Source: Dyadobacter sp. CY347 (GTDB taxonomy: Bacteria > Bacteroidota > Bacteroidia > Cytophagales > Spirosomataceae). From it: 64,000 bases of DNA. The notes under the pieces are model-generated. The model worked only from the letters and a program-made list of their open reading frames with translations. It was not told the DNA's origin and did not search any database. A program made the translations under genes and the position numbers. The stretch spans positions 1 to 64,000 of the forward strand of contig NZ_JAKFFT010000004.1 in assembly GCF_021502655.1 (NCBI RefSeq), in the 5' to 3' direction. Below are positions 8,180 through 17,942 of this stretch, one piece after another (the first letter of the stretch is position 1; each line of letters begins with the position of its first letter).

Positions 8180-9304
8180 ATGGATCACTATAAGGATTTT
8201 ACCGTCGAAGATTTTGTCTGGGATACTTTTTTTCGGCAATGGATGCTGTCACCCACGCGCGAAACAGACGAGCTTTGGGGAGCATGGATCGAAACTAATG
8301 CAGATGCCCATCAAAAAATCCAGCAGGCCAGGAGCATCGTGCTGTCGTTAAGCATGCACGAACCCGAAATAAGCGATCCTGAGATTACGGAAATCGTTAA
8401 AAATACGGTCGGCCGGATCAATAGTTTTGAAAAATATCCTGCACCCGCCGAACCTGCAAAATATACCAAAATTTATAATTTCCCCTGGTTTCGCATCGCT
8501 GCAACGGTTGCCTTGGTGCTCGTTTCAGGCTGGATCATTTTCTCACTTTCGACCAAGAAAGAATCACAGAAAATCACATTTGAAAAGCCCATTCAGGAGC
8601 ATAAGGATAGCCTTACCGAGAAGTGGAATGCTTCTATGAAGCCTATGACGGTGGTTTTGGAGGATGGAAGCAAGGTTACATTGTCGGCCAATGGCCGCAT
8701 CCGTTATGCCAATAAGTTTGTTGCCGCCAGGCGTGAAGTTTACCTGGAAGGTGAGGCATTTTTTGATATCACCAAAGACGCCGATCGTCCGTTTTTTGTG
8801 TATTCCAATGGCTTGGTTACCAAGGTTTTGGGCACAAGTTTTACTGTTAAAGCATACGGAAATTCCAATGAAGTTACAGTTGAAGTGAAAACCGGGCGTG
8901 TCTCTGTTTTCGCACAATCAGATCCTGATGTGGCACAAAAAACGTCCGGTCGGGAACTGCAAGGCATTGTGCTAAGCCCAAATCAGAAGATCATTTATTC
9001 GAGGGAAGAAGTGAGAATGGTGAAGACGCTGGTGGAAAAACCGGAAATAGTCGTTCCTAAGGCTGAAATTTCGCAATTCCAGTTTGAAGACACACCCGCA
9101 AGCGATGTGTTTGCAACCGTTGGAAAGGCCTATGGCATTGAAATCCTTTACGATGCGGAAATTTTGAAAGACTGCCCGCTAACAGCAACGCTGGATAACC
9201 AGACACTTCATGAAAAGCTTTTTATCATCTGCCAGGCTGTTGAAGCCAGCTACGAAATCCTTGACGGACAAGTTGTGATCCACAGCAGAGGTTGTAAAAA
9301 TTGA
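8180..9304 (+). CDS. FecR-family anti-sigma factor, system 1
   Basis: The predicted protein is 374 residues. I chose ATG 8180 over an upstream TTG at 8129, because the extra 17 residues carry no motif and MDHYKDFTVEDFVWDTFF looks like a normal anti-sigma head. The N-terminal ~100 residues are cytoplasmic. One membrane helix follows (WFRIAATVALVLVSGWI, about 112-130), then the periplasmic FecR domain (VVLEDGSKVTLSANGRIRY and LEGEAFFDI) and a C-terminal DUF4974 domain (FQFEDTPASDVF to the end). It should hold the sigma factor encoded just upstream and receive the signal from the STN domain of the following SusC. Confidence 0.9.
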   Translation: MDHYKDFTVEDFVWDTFFRQWMLSPTRETDELWGAWIETNADAHQKIQQARSIVLSLSMHEPEISDPEITEIVKNTVGRINSFEKYPAPAEPAKYTKIYNFPWFRIAATVALVLVSGWIIFSLSTKKESQKITFEKPIQEHKDSLTEKWNASMKPMTVVLEDGSKVTLSANGRIRYANKFVAARREVYLEGEAFFDITKDADRPFFVYSNGLVTKVLGTSFTVKAYGNSNEVTVEVKTGRVSVFAQSDPDVAQKTSGRELQGIVLSPNQKIIYSREEVRMVKTLVEKPEIVVPKAEISQFQFEDTPASDVFATVGKAYGIEILYDAEILKDCPLTATLDNQTLHEKLFIICQAVEASYEILDGQVVIHSRGCKN

Positions 9305-9391
9305 CATGACCACATTGTAAATCAAGATTATACTTTAAACCAAACACCTAAACGCTCTGACTAAGAAACAGAAAGAATAATCCATAAAAAA

Positions 9392-9421
9392 GAGCCGGCA
9401 ATGTTCCCGCATCACCGGCTC
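9392..9421. terminator. Hairpin in the FecR-SusC gap, terminator-like on the minus strand
   Basis: GAGCCGG (9392-9398) pairs with CCGGCTC (9415-9421), with ATG/CAT pairing inside the loop. Six A residues precede it, so on the minus strand it reads as a strong hairpin followed by a T-run. On the plus strand the T-run is missing, so in the SusC leader it may only pause polymerase or protect RNA. The remainder of the 212-bp gap 9305-9516 shows no clear element. Confidence 0.5.
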
Positions 9422-9516
9422 CGAATGAATCCCTTTTGGTTGTCGCCATTTTTCCTCCTATGCGGAGGCAGGGACCGTTTTGCCAGCTTTTGAATCATAA
9501 CAAAACAATCAAATCT

Positions 9517-12500
9517 ATGAAAAAACCCTTTAAATACCGCCAGGTATTACTTTGGACGATGCGAATAACAGCTACACAATTGATATTTGCCATATGGTTC
9601 ATTGGAACCGGCCAAGCTCACGACAGCAACGCGCAGTCGCTTCTATCTCAAAAAATTACGATTAAGGCCAGCGGCAGTGAAGTCAAGAAAGTGCTGGGCC
9701 AGGTTGAAAAACAAGCCGATGTCCGGTTTGTGTTCAGTTCCAAACTGATCAAATCGGCCAGAAAAGTGACGGTTAATGCGACCGACAAACCATTATATGA
9801 AGTCCTTGACCAAATATTAACACCTTTGGAGCTTCAATACGAAGTCTCGGGGAAAATAATCATCCTGAAAAGACAAGATGCACTTCCACCTGCGGAAATC
9901 CCCTCAAAAAGCATTGCTCCGAAACGCAACCTCACAGGAAAAGTGGTGGACGAAATGAACGCGCCGCTTCCAGGCGTGAGCATTGTGGTGAAAGGGACGC
10001 AAACCGGCACCACCACTGACGCGGATGGCGGCTTCACCTTGGATGTGCCTGATAATGCGACGCTTGTCCTAAGTTTTGTAGGTTATACAACCAAAGAAAT
10101 CCCGGTCGAAAACCAAAGCACGATCAATATTACGCTCGAAGCTGACGTAAGAGCATTGAATGAGCTTGTAGTAGTAGGTTATGGTGTCGTGAAAAAGTCA
10201 GATTTGACCGGCTCGGTGGCTTCCATCAAAAGCACTGAACTGAATGCTTACCCCGCCACAAACCTGATGCAATCACTTGCGGGACGCGCAACCGGTGTGC
10301 AGATTTCGCAAAATACTGGCGCGCCGGGAAGCCCGATCAGCGTCCGGATCCGGGGAACTAACTCGGTTCAGGGTGGTAACGAGCCGCTTTATGTGGTGGA
10401 TGGTTTCCCTTATTCCGGCAGCCCAACATTGCTGAACAATGCAGACGTTGAATCGATTGAAATTTTGAAAGATGCTTCTGCCACAGCTATTTATGGTTCC
10501 AGAGGAGCGAATGGCGTGGTTTTGATCACGACCAAAAAAGGAAAGTCGGGGCGGATCAGCGTGGATCTGGACAGCTATGTAGGCTTTCAGACCGCCAGGA
10601 AGAAAATTGAAATGATGAATGCAAAAGAATATGCACAATTCTACAACGAACAAGCTGCCAATGACGGACTTGCACCGCATTTTACGCAAGATGAAATCAA
10701 TGGTTTCGGCGCCGGAACCGACTGGCAGGACCTTGCACTTCGAACAGCAGCCATTCAAAATCATTCGGTTTCTGTGAATGGCGGGAATGAGAAAACACGC
10801 TTTTCGGTTTCGGGAAGCAATTTCAATCAGGGCGGGATCATTATTGGAAGCGATTATGTGCGCAACTCCATCCGCGCCAATCTGAGCACCGATTTCAGCA
10901 AAAAGTTTAAGTTCGATATCAACACGATTTTAACCCGCATTGACACAGACCGCAAGAATTCAAGCGGCGGAAACAGGGGTAACTCGCTGATCTCGGCTAT
11001 GCTTTCGGGTTATCCGACCGTTGGTGCGCGTTTACCGGAGGGTGGTTATTCTAATTTGGCCACGGTTTATTCCTGGGGTTCCAACGTGATCACCAATCCA
11101 CTGAACTTCATCGAGCAGCAATCGGATCACCTTCGTTCCAATAAAGTGCTTGCCAACGGAGCGCTTACTTACACGCCGCTGGACGGCCTTTCTATCAAAA
11201 TTTCGGGCGGCATTGAAAACACGGACGACAGAGCGGACCTTTATACGACCAAGAAATTCGTGAATTCCCTGGGGTCTGCGTCGATTAATACCATGCAGAC
11301 AACCAGCTTGCTGAACGAGAATACGGTAAGTTATGTGAAGGAAATTGGCAAGCACAATATTTCTGCGGTGGCCGGTTTCACTTATCAGGACCTGACCCAG
11401 ACAGAGCTTAATACGTCTGCGAGCGGCTTTGTGAGTGATATTCAGGAATCGTTTGATGTGGGAGCGGGTGCTACGCAGGGGGTACCAAGATCCAGTTATC
11501 TTAAATGGTCACTTTTGTCTTACCTGGGGCGGTTAAACTATTCCTTTAATGATAAATTCCTGGCAACGGTCAGTTTCCGTGCCGATGGTTCGTCCCGTTA
11601 TACCGAAGGCCAGAAATGGGGTTACTTTCCGTCGGGATCGATTGCTTACCGTTTGTCTGAGGAGAAATTTATTCAAAATATTCCATTCATTTCCGACCTG
11701 AAAATCCGGGTTGGTTATGGTGAAACGGGAAGCACGGCGATCGATCCTTACTATACATTAAATCAATTGTCTTCAAGCAAAGTGGTTTTTGGCGATGCCT
11801 TAACAACTGCGTACGCACCTGGTCTACGCCTCGCAGGGCCGTTGAAATGGGAAACAACGTCACAATCTGACATTGGATTAGATATTGGATTTTTCCAAAA
11901 CCGCTTCTCGCTGACATTGGATTATTATATCAAAAATACGCGGGACCTGCTCAACAATGTGCCATTGCCTTCGTCGCTGGGATATGCTTATACAATTGAT
12001 AATGTTGGAAAAGTGCAGAATAAAGGTTTTGAAATCTCGGCCAATGCGAGTGTGCTCACCGGCGCTTTCAAGTGGAATGTGTCTGCCAATGCATCTATCA
12101 ATAAAAACAAAGTCTTGAAATTATACGGAGGCAATGATGTCCTGGGTCAGGCGATTGATATTTCGGTAATCAATGACAATGTGAATGTGCTGCGCGAAGG
12201 CGAATCTATCGGTGCTTTTTACGGATACATTGAGAAAGGCTATGATGAAACCGGCAAGATTGTTTACGAAGATTTCAACGGAAACGGCACGCGTGACATT
12301 GGCGACAAACGCATCATTGGTAACCCGAACCCAAAATTCATCTACGGTTTCAATTCAAGCATGAATTACAAGAATTTTGAGCTGAATGTGTTCATCCAGG
12401 GCTCTCAGGGCAATGATATATTCAATCTGAGCTCTGTAAACCAGACGATGGATTACGGGCAGGCGCTGAATATGCCGCGTGAAGTTTTTGAAAACCACTG

Positions 12501-12828
12501 GACGCCAACCAATACCAATGCCAAATATCCCCTGATAACAGGCAAAGTGTCGCAAGCGCAGGTTTCGAACCGGTTCGTAGAAGACGGATCTTACCTGCGT
12601 TTCAAGAACATTCAGCTGAGCTACAATGTGCCGGTGAAAAACATCAAATGGCTTACCAACGCACAAATTTATGTGAGCGCACAAAACCTGATCACATTCA
12701 CCAAATATTCCTGGTTTGATCCTGAAATCAGTTCCTATGGCAGCGCCAACTCGATCCGCACGGGCATTGACCATTACAGCTATCCTACTGCAAAAACGAC
12801 TACCATTGGCTTGCGCGTAGGTTTCTGA
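9517..12828 (+). CDS. SusC/RagA-type TonB-dependent outer-membrane transporter with STN domain, system 1
   Basis: This is an 1103-residue protein from ATG 9517. An upstream TTG at 9436 would add 27 residues with no signal character ahead of a good signal peptide, so it is rejected. The order is: signal peptide (1-35), STN signalling domain (about 45-118), carboxypeptidase-regulatory-like domain (about 139-215, LTGKVVDEMNAPLPGVSI), TonB plug starting near NELVVVGYG, and a large beta-barrel ending in a terminal aromatic (LRVGF). It imports an oligosaccharide or similar ligand together with the SusD partner 26 bp downstream. The STN domain fits control by the adjacent sigma/anti-sigma pair. The ligand is unknown. 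Confidence 0.93.
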   Translation: MKKPFKYRQVLLWTMRITATQLIFAIWFIGTGQAHDSNAQSLLSQKITIKASGSEVKKVLGQVEKQADVRFVFSSKLIKSARKVTVNATDKPLYEVLDQILTPLELQYEVSGKIIILKRQDALPPAEIPSKSIAPKRNLTGKVVDEMNAPLPGVSIVVKGTQTGTTTDADGGFTLDVPDNATLVLSFVGYTTKEIPVENQSTINITLEADVRALNELVVVGYGVVKKSDLTGSVASIKSTELNAYPATNLMQSLAGRATGVQISQNTGAPGSPISVRIRGTNSVQGGNEPLYVVDGFPYSGSPTLLNNADVESIEILKDASATAIYGSRGANGVVLITTKKGKSGRISVDLDSYVGFQTARKKIEMMNAKEYAQFYNEQAANDGLAPHFTQDEINGFGAGTDWQDLALRTAAIQNHSVSVNGGNEKTRFSVSGSNFNQGGIIIGSDYVRNSIRANLSTDFSKKFKFDINTILTRIDTDRKNSSGGNRGNSLISAMLSGYPTVGARLPEGGYSNLATVYSWGSNVITNPLNFIEQQSDHLRSNKVLANGALTYTPLDGLSIKISGGIENTDDRADLYTTKKFVNSLGSASINTMQTTSLLNENTVSYVKEIGKHNISAVAGFTYQDLTQTELNTSASGFVSDIQESFDVGAGATQGVPRSSYLKWSLLSYLGRLNYSFNDKFLATVSFRADGSSRYTEGQKWGYFPSGSIAYRLSEEKFIQNIPFISDLKIRVGYGETGSTAIDPYYTLNQLSSSKVVFGDALTTAYAPGLRLAGPLKWETTSQSDIGLDIGFFQNRFSLTLDYYIKNTRDLLNNVPLPSSLGYAYTIDNVGKVQNKGFEISANASVLTGAFKWNVSANASINKNKVLKLYGGNDVLGQAIDISVINDNVNVLREGESIGAFYGYIEKGYDETGKIVYEDFNGNGTRDIGDKRIIGNPNPKFIYGFNSSMNYKNFELNVFIQGSQGNDIFNLSSVNQTMDYGQALNMPREVFENHWTPTNTNAKYPLITGKVSQAQVSNRFVEDGSYLRFKNIQLSYNVPVKNIKWLTNAQIYVSAQNLITFTKYSWFDPEISSYGSANSIRTGIDHYSYPTAKTTTIGLRVGF

Positions 12829-12854
12829 TCATCAAACATTAAAATTTCTCTGTA

Positions 12855-14294
12855 ATGAAAAATATAGCTATCTGTTTAATACTCGCCCTTTCCCTCGCGG
12901 CGTGTGAAGACGTTCTGAAAGAACAGCCCAAATCGCTGGCTGCGGAAGTGTTTTATAACACGCCCGATGAAGCTCGCGCGGCGGTAAATGCCATTTACGG
13001 CCCTATGCGCGGTCCTAATGGTTTTAGTGTCAATTATCCGGCGCAGCAGGAAGGCTTGCCTGACTATGGAAATTCAAGAGGCAGCCAAACGCCGGTAAGC
13101 TTGTATCAAGGGTTGGATAATACGAACATTACCCGCGTGGGGGCAATCTGGGATGCCTTTTACCAATCCATACGGAATGCCAACATTGTGATCGAGAATG
13201 TGCCGAAAGCAACCGAGATATCCGAAGGCGATATCGCAAAATTCGTCGCGGAAGCCAAGTATCTGCGTTCGCTGATCTACTTCGCGATGGTCCGCAACTG
13301 GGGCGGCGTTCCGTTGCGTACTGAAGCGAATATGACAGTTACCGACGTAAAGCGTGCGAGTGTTGAGGAAGTGTACAATCAGATTCTGAGTGATGCACTG
13401 AACGCAGAGCAGTTCCTGCCGGATAGCCCTTCGGAAATAGGCCGTCCTACAAAATGGGCTGCGAAAACATTGCTTTCGGAGATCTATATGTATCAGGAAA
13501 AATGGAAAGAATCCAGCGAACGGGCCAAAGAGGTGATCGCATCGGGTAAATATTCATTGGTGCCTGTAAGCGTTTCGGAAGATTTTCAGAAAATTTACGG
13601 TCCGGAAGTAGTATCCACGCCCGAAGAGATCTTTTACTTCAAATTCTCACGTCAGCAGGGCTTTGGACTGGTCGGCTACGCACACCGCGCCATTGGTCAG
13701 TATCGCTATTATGGCCCGGGCGGTGTATATGCGCAGTATACAGATTCAACTTCCAATTCTTTTATCAAAACCTGGGATATGAAGGACTTGCGTAAAACCC
13801 ATATCCTGTATAATGTGGATGTAGGACTTGGCCCGAACACCTGTTTGTACCGGAAGTTCCGCGACCCCGTAGCAACGGACGGCGGCGGAAATGATTATCC
13901 ATGGTATCGTTATGCCGATCTGTTGCTTTTCCACGCCGAAACCGCAGCCAGGGCGAATGGCGCGCCCACAGCCGATGCATTGGAAAGTCTGAACAAAGTG
14001 CACCGCAGGGCTTATGGCTACAATGCGGAAACCGTTTCGCCAGTGGATTTCAAGCTTGCAGGACAAACATTAACCACATTTATCGACCTTGTTGTGCGTG
14101 AGCGCGGCTACGAAACCATGTACGAAAGCAAGCGCTGGCTCGACCTGAAACGCCTGGGCATTGCCAAAAAGCGTATTAAGGAAGTGAAGAACATCGACAT
14201 TGCCGACAAGCACATGATGTGGCCGATCCCGAATTCAGAATTGCTTTATAATAAGGCACTTGACCCTGCCAAAGATCAAAATCCAGGTTACTGA
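12855..14294 (+). CDS. SusD/RagB-type surface lipoprotein, system 1
   Basis: The 479-residue protein has a lipobox LSLAAC with the lipid cysteine at C17. It follows the SusC gene by 26 bp. SusD features are the conserved start EDVLKEQP, the TPR-like helices (AEAKYLRSLIYFAMVRNWGGVP), the segment WYRYADLLLFHAET, and a C-terminal RGYETMYESKRWLDLKRLG followed by MMWPIPNSEL. It should cap the SusC barrel and deliver glycan to it. The protein is somewhat shorter than the other two SusD proteins in this window (501 and 624 residues). Confidence 0.92.
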   Translation: MKNIAICLILALSLAACEDVLKEQPKSLAAEVFYNTPDEARAAVNAIYGPMRGPNGFSVNYPAQQEGLPDYGNSRGSQTPVSLYQGLDNTNITRVGAIWDAFYQSIRNANIVIENVPKATEISEGDIAKFVAEAKYLRSLIYFAMVRNWGGVPLRTEANMTVTDVKRASVEEVYNQILSDALNAEQFLPDSPSEIGRPTKWAAKTLLSEIYMYQEKWKESSERAKEVIASGKYSLVPVSVSEDFQKIYGPEVVSTPEEIFYFKFSRQQGFGLVGYAHRAIGQYRYYGPGGVYAQYTDSTSNSFIKTWDMKDLRKTHILYNVDVGLGPNTCLYRKFRDPVATDGGGNDYPWYRYADLLLFHAETAARANGAPTADALESLNKVHRRAYGYNAETVSPVDFKLAGQTLTTFIDLVVRERGYETMYESKRWLDLKRLGIAKKRIKEVKNIDIADKHMMWPIPNSELLYNKALDPAKDQNPGY

Positions 14295-14320
14295 TTATTC
14301 CTATTCCCAACCAACAATTG

Positions 14321-15988
14321 ATGACAATGAATAAGTATTTGATTTATCTGATTGCATTTTTTTTAATAGCCGCCAGCCCTTCATGCTCTGAAAAGAAGAA
14401 TGAAGAAGCAAAAGACGCCCTTACCGCCGACGTGATCATTTACGGAGGAACTTCCGCGGCGGTTACAGCTGCGGTTCAAGTGATTAAGTCTGGTAAAACA
14501 GTGCTGGTCGTTTCGCCGGATAAACATTTGGGCGGGCTCTCTGCGGGAGGTCTTGGATTCACGGATACGGGCAATAAATCCGTGATTGGCGGACTTGCAA
14601 GAGAATTTTACCACAGGTTATACCAGCATTACGACAAGCCCGAAGCCTGGAAATGGCAGAAAAAAGACGAATATGGCAACAAAGGCCAGGGAACTCCTGC
14701 GATGGACGGAGCTGAGCGCACCATGTGGATCTTCGAGCCGCATGCTGCTGAACAGGTTTTTGAGGATTTTGTAAAAGAAAACAACATTAAAATCTACCGC
14801 GACGAGTGGCTGGACAGAGATAAAGGTGTAGAGAAAAAAGACGGAAAAATTGTTTCAATCAAAACACTTTCAGGTAAGACATTCGCAGGCAAAATGTTCA
14901 TTGACGCAACTTATGAAGGTGATCTGATGGCAGCTGCGGGCGTAAAATACCATGTGGGTCGGGAAGCAAACAGCGTTTACAATGAAAAATGGAATGGTGT
15001 GCAGGCGGGCGTTTTCCAGCACGGACATTATTTCAAGAAAAATATTAGCCCTTACAAAGTGGAAGGCGACCCGAAAAGCGGCCTGTTGCCTTACATTAGC
15101 GATGAACCTATCGCAGAAAACGGCACGGGTGACAAAAAAATCCAGGCTTACTGCTTCCGTATGTGCCTTTCGTCCAACCCCGATAACCGCATTCCTTTCG
15201 AAAAACCAGAGGGCTATGACGTTGCCAATTACGAATTGCTGGCAAGGGTTTACAAAGCAGGCTGGGACGAAACATTTGATAAATACGACCCGATCCCCAA
15301 CAAAAAGACGGATACAAACAACCATGGCCCATTCAGTACGGATTTCATTGGTGAAAACTATGATTATCCTGAGGCAACCTACGAACGCAGAAAAGAGATC
15401 ATTAAGGCGCATGAATTGTATCAGAAAGGCTTGATGTATTTCCTGACCAACGATCCCCGAGTGCCTGCGGATGTGCGTAAAGAGATGAGTAAGTGGGGTT
15501 TACCCAAGGACGAATTCAAAGACAACGGCGGATGGCCGCACCAGATTTACGTGCGTGAAGCGCGTCGGATGATCTCAGCCACAGTCATGAACGAAAACCA
15601 TACAATGGGCATCACGCCGGTAGAGCAGCCGGTTGGAATGGGTTCATATGCACTGGACTCGCATAATGCGCAACGTTATGTGAAAAAAGATGGGTATGTG
15701 CAAAATGAAGGGGACATTGGCGTGCACCCAAAATCGCCTTACAGCATTTCCTATGCTTCTATCGTCCCTAAGAAAGAGGAGTGTGAAAACCTGTTCGTTC
15801 CGGTTTGCCTTTCCAGCTCGCACATTGCCTATGGATCGATCCGTATGGAGCCTGTTTTCATGATTCTGGGACAGAGCGCAGCCGCTGCTGCTGTACAGGC
15901 GATTGATACAAAAGTGGCCGTTCAGGACGTGGATTATGCGAAATTGAAAGAGCAGCTTTTAAAAGACAAACAAAAATTAGAATTGTAA
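14321..15988 (+). CDS. FAD-dependent oxidoreductase, lipoprotein
   Basis: This is a 555-residue protein from ATG 14321; ATG 14327 is an equal alternative and a TTG at 14318 is unlikely. A lipobox ASPSC gives lipid cysteine C22. The mature protein opens with the FAD-binding strand DVIIYGGTSAAVTAAVQV and continues with HLGGLSAGGLGFTDTG, typical of the FAD_oxidored family found beside SusCD pairs. The C-terminal GSIRMEPVFMILGQSAAAA is also typical. It sits 26 bp after SusD and is probably part of that operon. It should act in the periplasm or at the surface. Substrate unknown; oxidation of a sugar or uronate is plausible from context. Confidence 0.8.
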   Translation: MTMNKYLIYLIAFFLIAASPSCSEKKNEEAKDALTADVIIYGGTSAAVTAAVQVIKSGKTVLVVSPDKHLGGLSAGGLGFTDTGNKSVIGGLAREFYHRLYQHYDKPEAWKWQKKDEYGNKGQGTPAMDGAERTMWIFEPHAAEQVFEDFVKENNIKIYRDEWLDRDKGVEKKDGKIVSIKTLSGKTFAGKMFIDATYEGDLMAAAGVKYHVGREANSVYNEKWNGVQAGVFQHGHYFKKNISPYKVEGDPKSGLLPYISDEPIAENGTGDKKIQAYCFRMCLSSNPDNRIPFEKPEGYDVANYELLARVYKAGWDETFDKYDPIPNKKTDTNNHGPFSTDFIGENYDYPEATYERRKEIIKAHELYQKGLMYFLTNDPRVPADVRKEMSKWGLPKDEFKDNGGWPHQIYVREARRMISATVMNENHTMGITPVEQPVGMGSYALDSHNAQRYVKKDGYVQNEGDIGVHPKSPYSISYASIVPKKEECENLFVPVCLSSSHIAYGSIRMEPVFMILGQSAAAAAVQAIDTKVAVQDVDYAKLKEQLLKDKQKLEL

Positions 15989-16013
15989 TATATTATTTTG
16001 TCAATTACATTTG
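15983..16013 (+). promoter_or_regulatory. Promoter for MFS-GMC operon, overlapping the preceding stop codon
   Basis: TTG at 15983-15985, a 20-base spacer, then TACATTTG at 16006-16013 is a full match to the Bacteroidota consensus. The -33 element lies in the last codon of the FAD enzyme gene. Transcription would start about 90 bp before the MFS ATG. Confidence 0.6.
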
Positions 16014-16041
16014 CAGCCTAATTTTCGATGTATAAATGGTC

Positions 16042-16070
16042 AATAGCCGGGTGAAAATCCGGCTATTTAT
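16042..16070 (+). terminator. Hairpin in the MFS operon leader (terminator or attenuator)
   Basis: AATAGCCGG (16042-16050) pairs perfectly with CCGGCTATT (16059-16067) around GTGAAAAT, followed by a weak TAT tail. It can end transcripts from the SusCD-FAD genes. Because the promoter at 15983-16013 lies upstream, it would also be inside the 5' leader of the next operon. Confidence 0.6.
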
Positions 16071-16108
16071 TTGAAACGATAGTAACTCCTAACCCGATAA
16101 TAATCAGA

Positions 16109-17350
16109 ATGGCTACCATTACTGCTGAGCGATCAGACTTTTCCCATCTTTTTAGTGCCCCCGTCATCGTCGCTGCCCTTGGATATTTTGTTGATATATA
16201 TGACCTGCTGCTTTTCGGCATTGTACGCTTGCCCAGCCTCGCCTCGCTCGGACTTTCTGAAACAGAAATATCGTTAACAGGAGCCAGCATCCTGAACTGG
16301 CAAATGACCGGCTTACTGCTCGGCGGGATTCTTTGGGGAGTGTTGGGCGATAAAAAAGGACGCTTATCTGTGCTTTTTGGCTCTATTATCACTTATTCTC
16401 TTGCAAACATTGCCTGCGGTTTCGTGCAGGACCCTACTACTTACAAGCTTTTGAGATTTATAGCGGGCGTAGGCCTTGCGGGAGAACTCGGAGCGGGGAT
16501 CACATTGGTTTCTGAAATTTTACCAAAACATTTACGCGCCATAGGCACATCATTGGTTGCCGGGATCGGCCTTTTGGGCGCAGTAGTAGCCTATTTTACC
16601 GTAGAATATTTCGATTGGCGTTATGCTTATTTCATTGGCGGCGGATTGGGAATTTCGTTGTTGCTGCTGCGCATCGGCGTTTTTGAATCAGGGATTTTTA
16701 AGGATATCAAGAATCAGAAGCATGTTGAAAAAGGAAACTTCTTTGCACTTTTTACAAATAAAGACAGGCTGATCCGTTATCTCAAATGCATCGGGATCGG
16801 GCTTCCGACCTGGTTTGTGATCGGGATCCTGGCCACTTTCAGCAATGAATTCGGTAAAGCGCTGGGCCTGTCAGAAGTCGTAAAGCCCGGATTATCAATC
16901 ATGTGGTGTTACGTGGGATTGTCCATGGGTGACTTGTGCAGCGGTTTTTTGAGTCATTGGCTAGAATCGCGCAAGAAGGCTGTATTTTATCTGATGATAT
17001 TTACGTTAATATGGAGCGTCGTTTATTTGTATGCAGGGATTAAATCTGTGTCAACATTTTACGGCGTGGCAGCATTGCTGGGATTTGGGATTGGTTACTG
17101 GGCCATGTTCGTAACCATTGGTGCTGAGCAATTTGGGACAAATTTAAGGGCAACGGCAGCCACAACAGTCCCCAATATGGTGCGCGGAACGGTAGTGCTT
17201 ATGACAACATTATTTGCTACTTTTAAAGACACTTTTTCAGTCATTAACTCAGGAGCGCTGGTCGGGATCATATGCTTTGCGATAGGCCTTTTCTGCATTC
17301 TGACCATTCCCGAAACACACGGCAGGGACCTTGACTTTCTGGAAGAATAA
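16109..17350 (+). CDS. MFS transporter (sugar/organic-acid porter type)
   Basis: This is a 413-residue integral membrane protein with about 12 predicted helices. The first helix follows a short N-tail (AALGYFVDIYDLLLFGIV). The family loop motif between helices 2 and 3 appears as GVLGDKKGRLSVLFGS, and RFIAGVGLAGELGAG fits helix 4. The C-terminal IPETHGRDLDFLEE resembles the PETxG signature of sugar porters and metabolite/H+ symporters. It leads an operon with a small oxidoreductase subunit (41 bp later) and a GMC oxidoreductase. The likely role is inner-membrane uptake of a sugar or the oxidised product made by those enzymes. Confidence 0.85.
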   Translation: MATITAERSDFSHLFSAPVIVAALGYFVDIYDLLLFGIVRLPSLASLGLSETEISLTGASILNWQMTGLLLGGILWGVLGDKKGRLSVLFGSIITYSLANIACGFVQDPTTYKLLRFIAGVGLAGELGAGITLVSEILPKHLRAIGTSLVAGIGLLGAVVAYFTVEYFDWRYAYFIGGGLGISLLLLRIGVFESGIFKDIKNQKHVEKGNFFALFTNKDRLIRYLKCIGIGLPTWFVIGILATFSNEFGKALGLSEVVKPGLSIMWCYVGLSMGDLCSGFLSHWLESRKKAVFYLMIFTLIWSVVYLYAGIKSVSTFYGVAALLGFGIGYWAMFVTIGAEQFGTNLRATAATTVPNMVRGTVVLMTTLFATFKDTFSVINSGALVGIICFAIGLFCILTIPETHGRDLDFLEE

Positions 17351-17391
17351 GCTTTCAAAAGCGTAACAACAACATTCAAAACATAAAAACA

Positions 17392-17913
17392 ATGGAAAGA
17401 CGCGTAGCGCTTAAAAGCATGGCACTGGCCATGGGCGCAATGGCGGGACTGCCTGCATGGGCATCCGGATGGAGCAAAGGCACTTTGGAAAAAGGCACAT
17501 TGCTTACAGCCGACCAGTCTAAAATACTAACCGGAATGGTGGAAACCATTATTCCAAAAACAGACACGCCGGGTGCAGGCGAACTGGGCGTAGGTGGTTT
17601 TGTTCAAAAAATGGTGACAGATTGCTACGACAGCAAAGCGCAGGCAAGCCTTAAAAGCGGCATTTCCAACCTCGACGAGCAGAGCATTCAGCGTTTCGGT
17701 AAATCATTTGCCGACGCAGGCAAAGATCAGCGCATGCAGCTTTTGCAGGATATGGACAAAGGCAGTGACGCAGGACAGAAAGCGTTTTTAGGAATGGTTA
17801 AAAACCTGACGATTCAAGGTTATATGTCGTCGGAATATGTGATGACCAATCTGACCCATTATGAAATGATCCCGGCACGTTACCACGGCTGCGTTCCGGT
17901 TACAAAAGGCTAG
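17392..17913 (+). CDS. Gluconate 2-dehydrogenase subunit 3-family protein
   Basis: The 173-residue protein starts MERRVALKSMALAMGAMAG, a Tat-like export signal (RR followed by a hydrophobic, Ala-rich stretch) ending near AWA. The mature region fits the small subunit 3 family: LTADQSKILTGMVETIIPKTDTPGA followed by helices. Members of this family accompany GMC-type dehydrogenases and help export or assemble the flavoprotein. The GMC partner starts 29 bp downstream, which supports the pairing. The large subunit has no obvious signal of its own, so it may be exported as a complex through this subunit. Confidence 0.85.
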   Translation: MERRVALKSMALAMGAMAGLPAWASGWSKGTLEKGTLLTADQSKILTGMVETIIPKTDTPGAGELGVGGFVQKMVTDCYDSKAQASLKSGISNLDEQSIQRFGKSFADAGKDQRMQLLQDMDKGSDAGQKAFLGMVKNLTIQGYMSSEYVMTNLTHYEMIPARYHGCVPVTKG

Positions 17914-17942
17914 GAGATCCCTTCCTATCTCACAAAAAAACT

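Noticed and set aside
9436..9516. N-terminal extension of the first SusC from TTG 9436
   Set aside because: The added 27 residues place a non-signal sequence in front of a good signal peptide.
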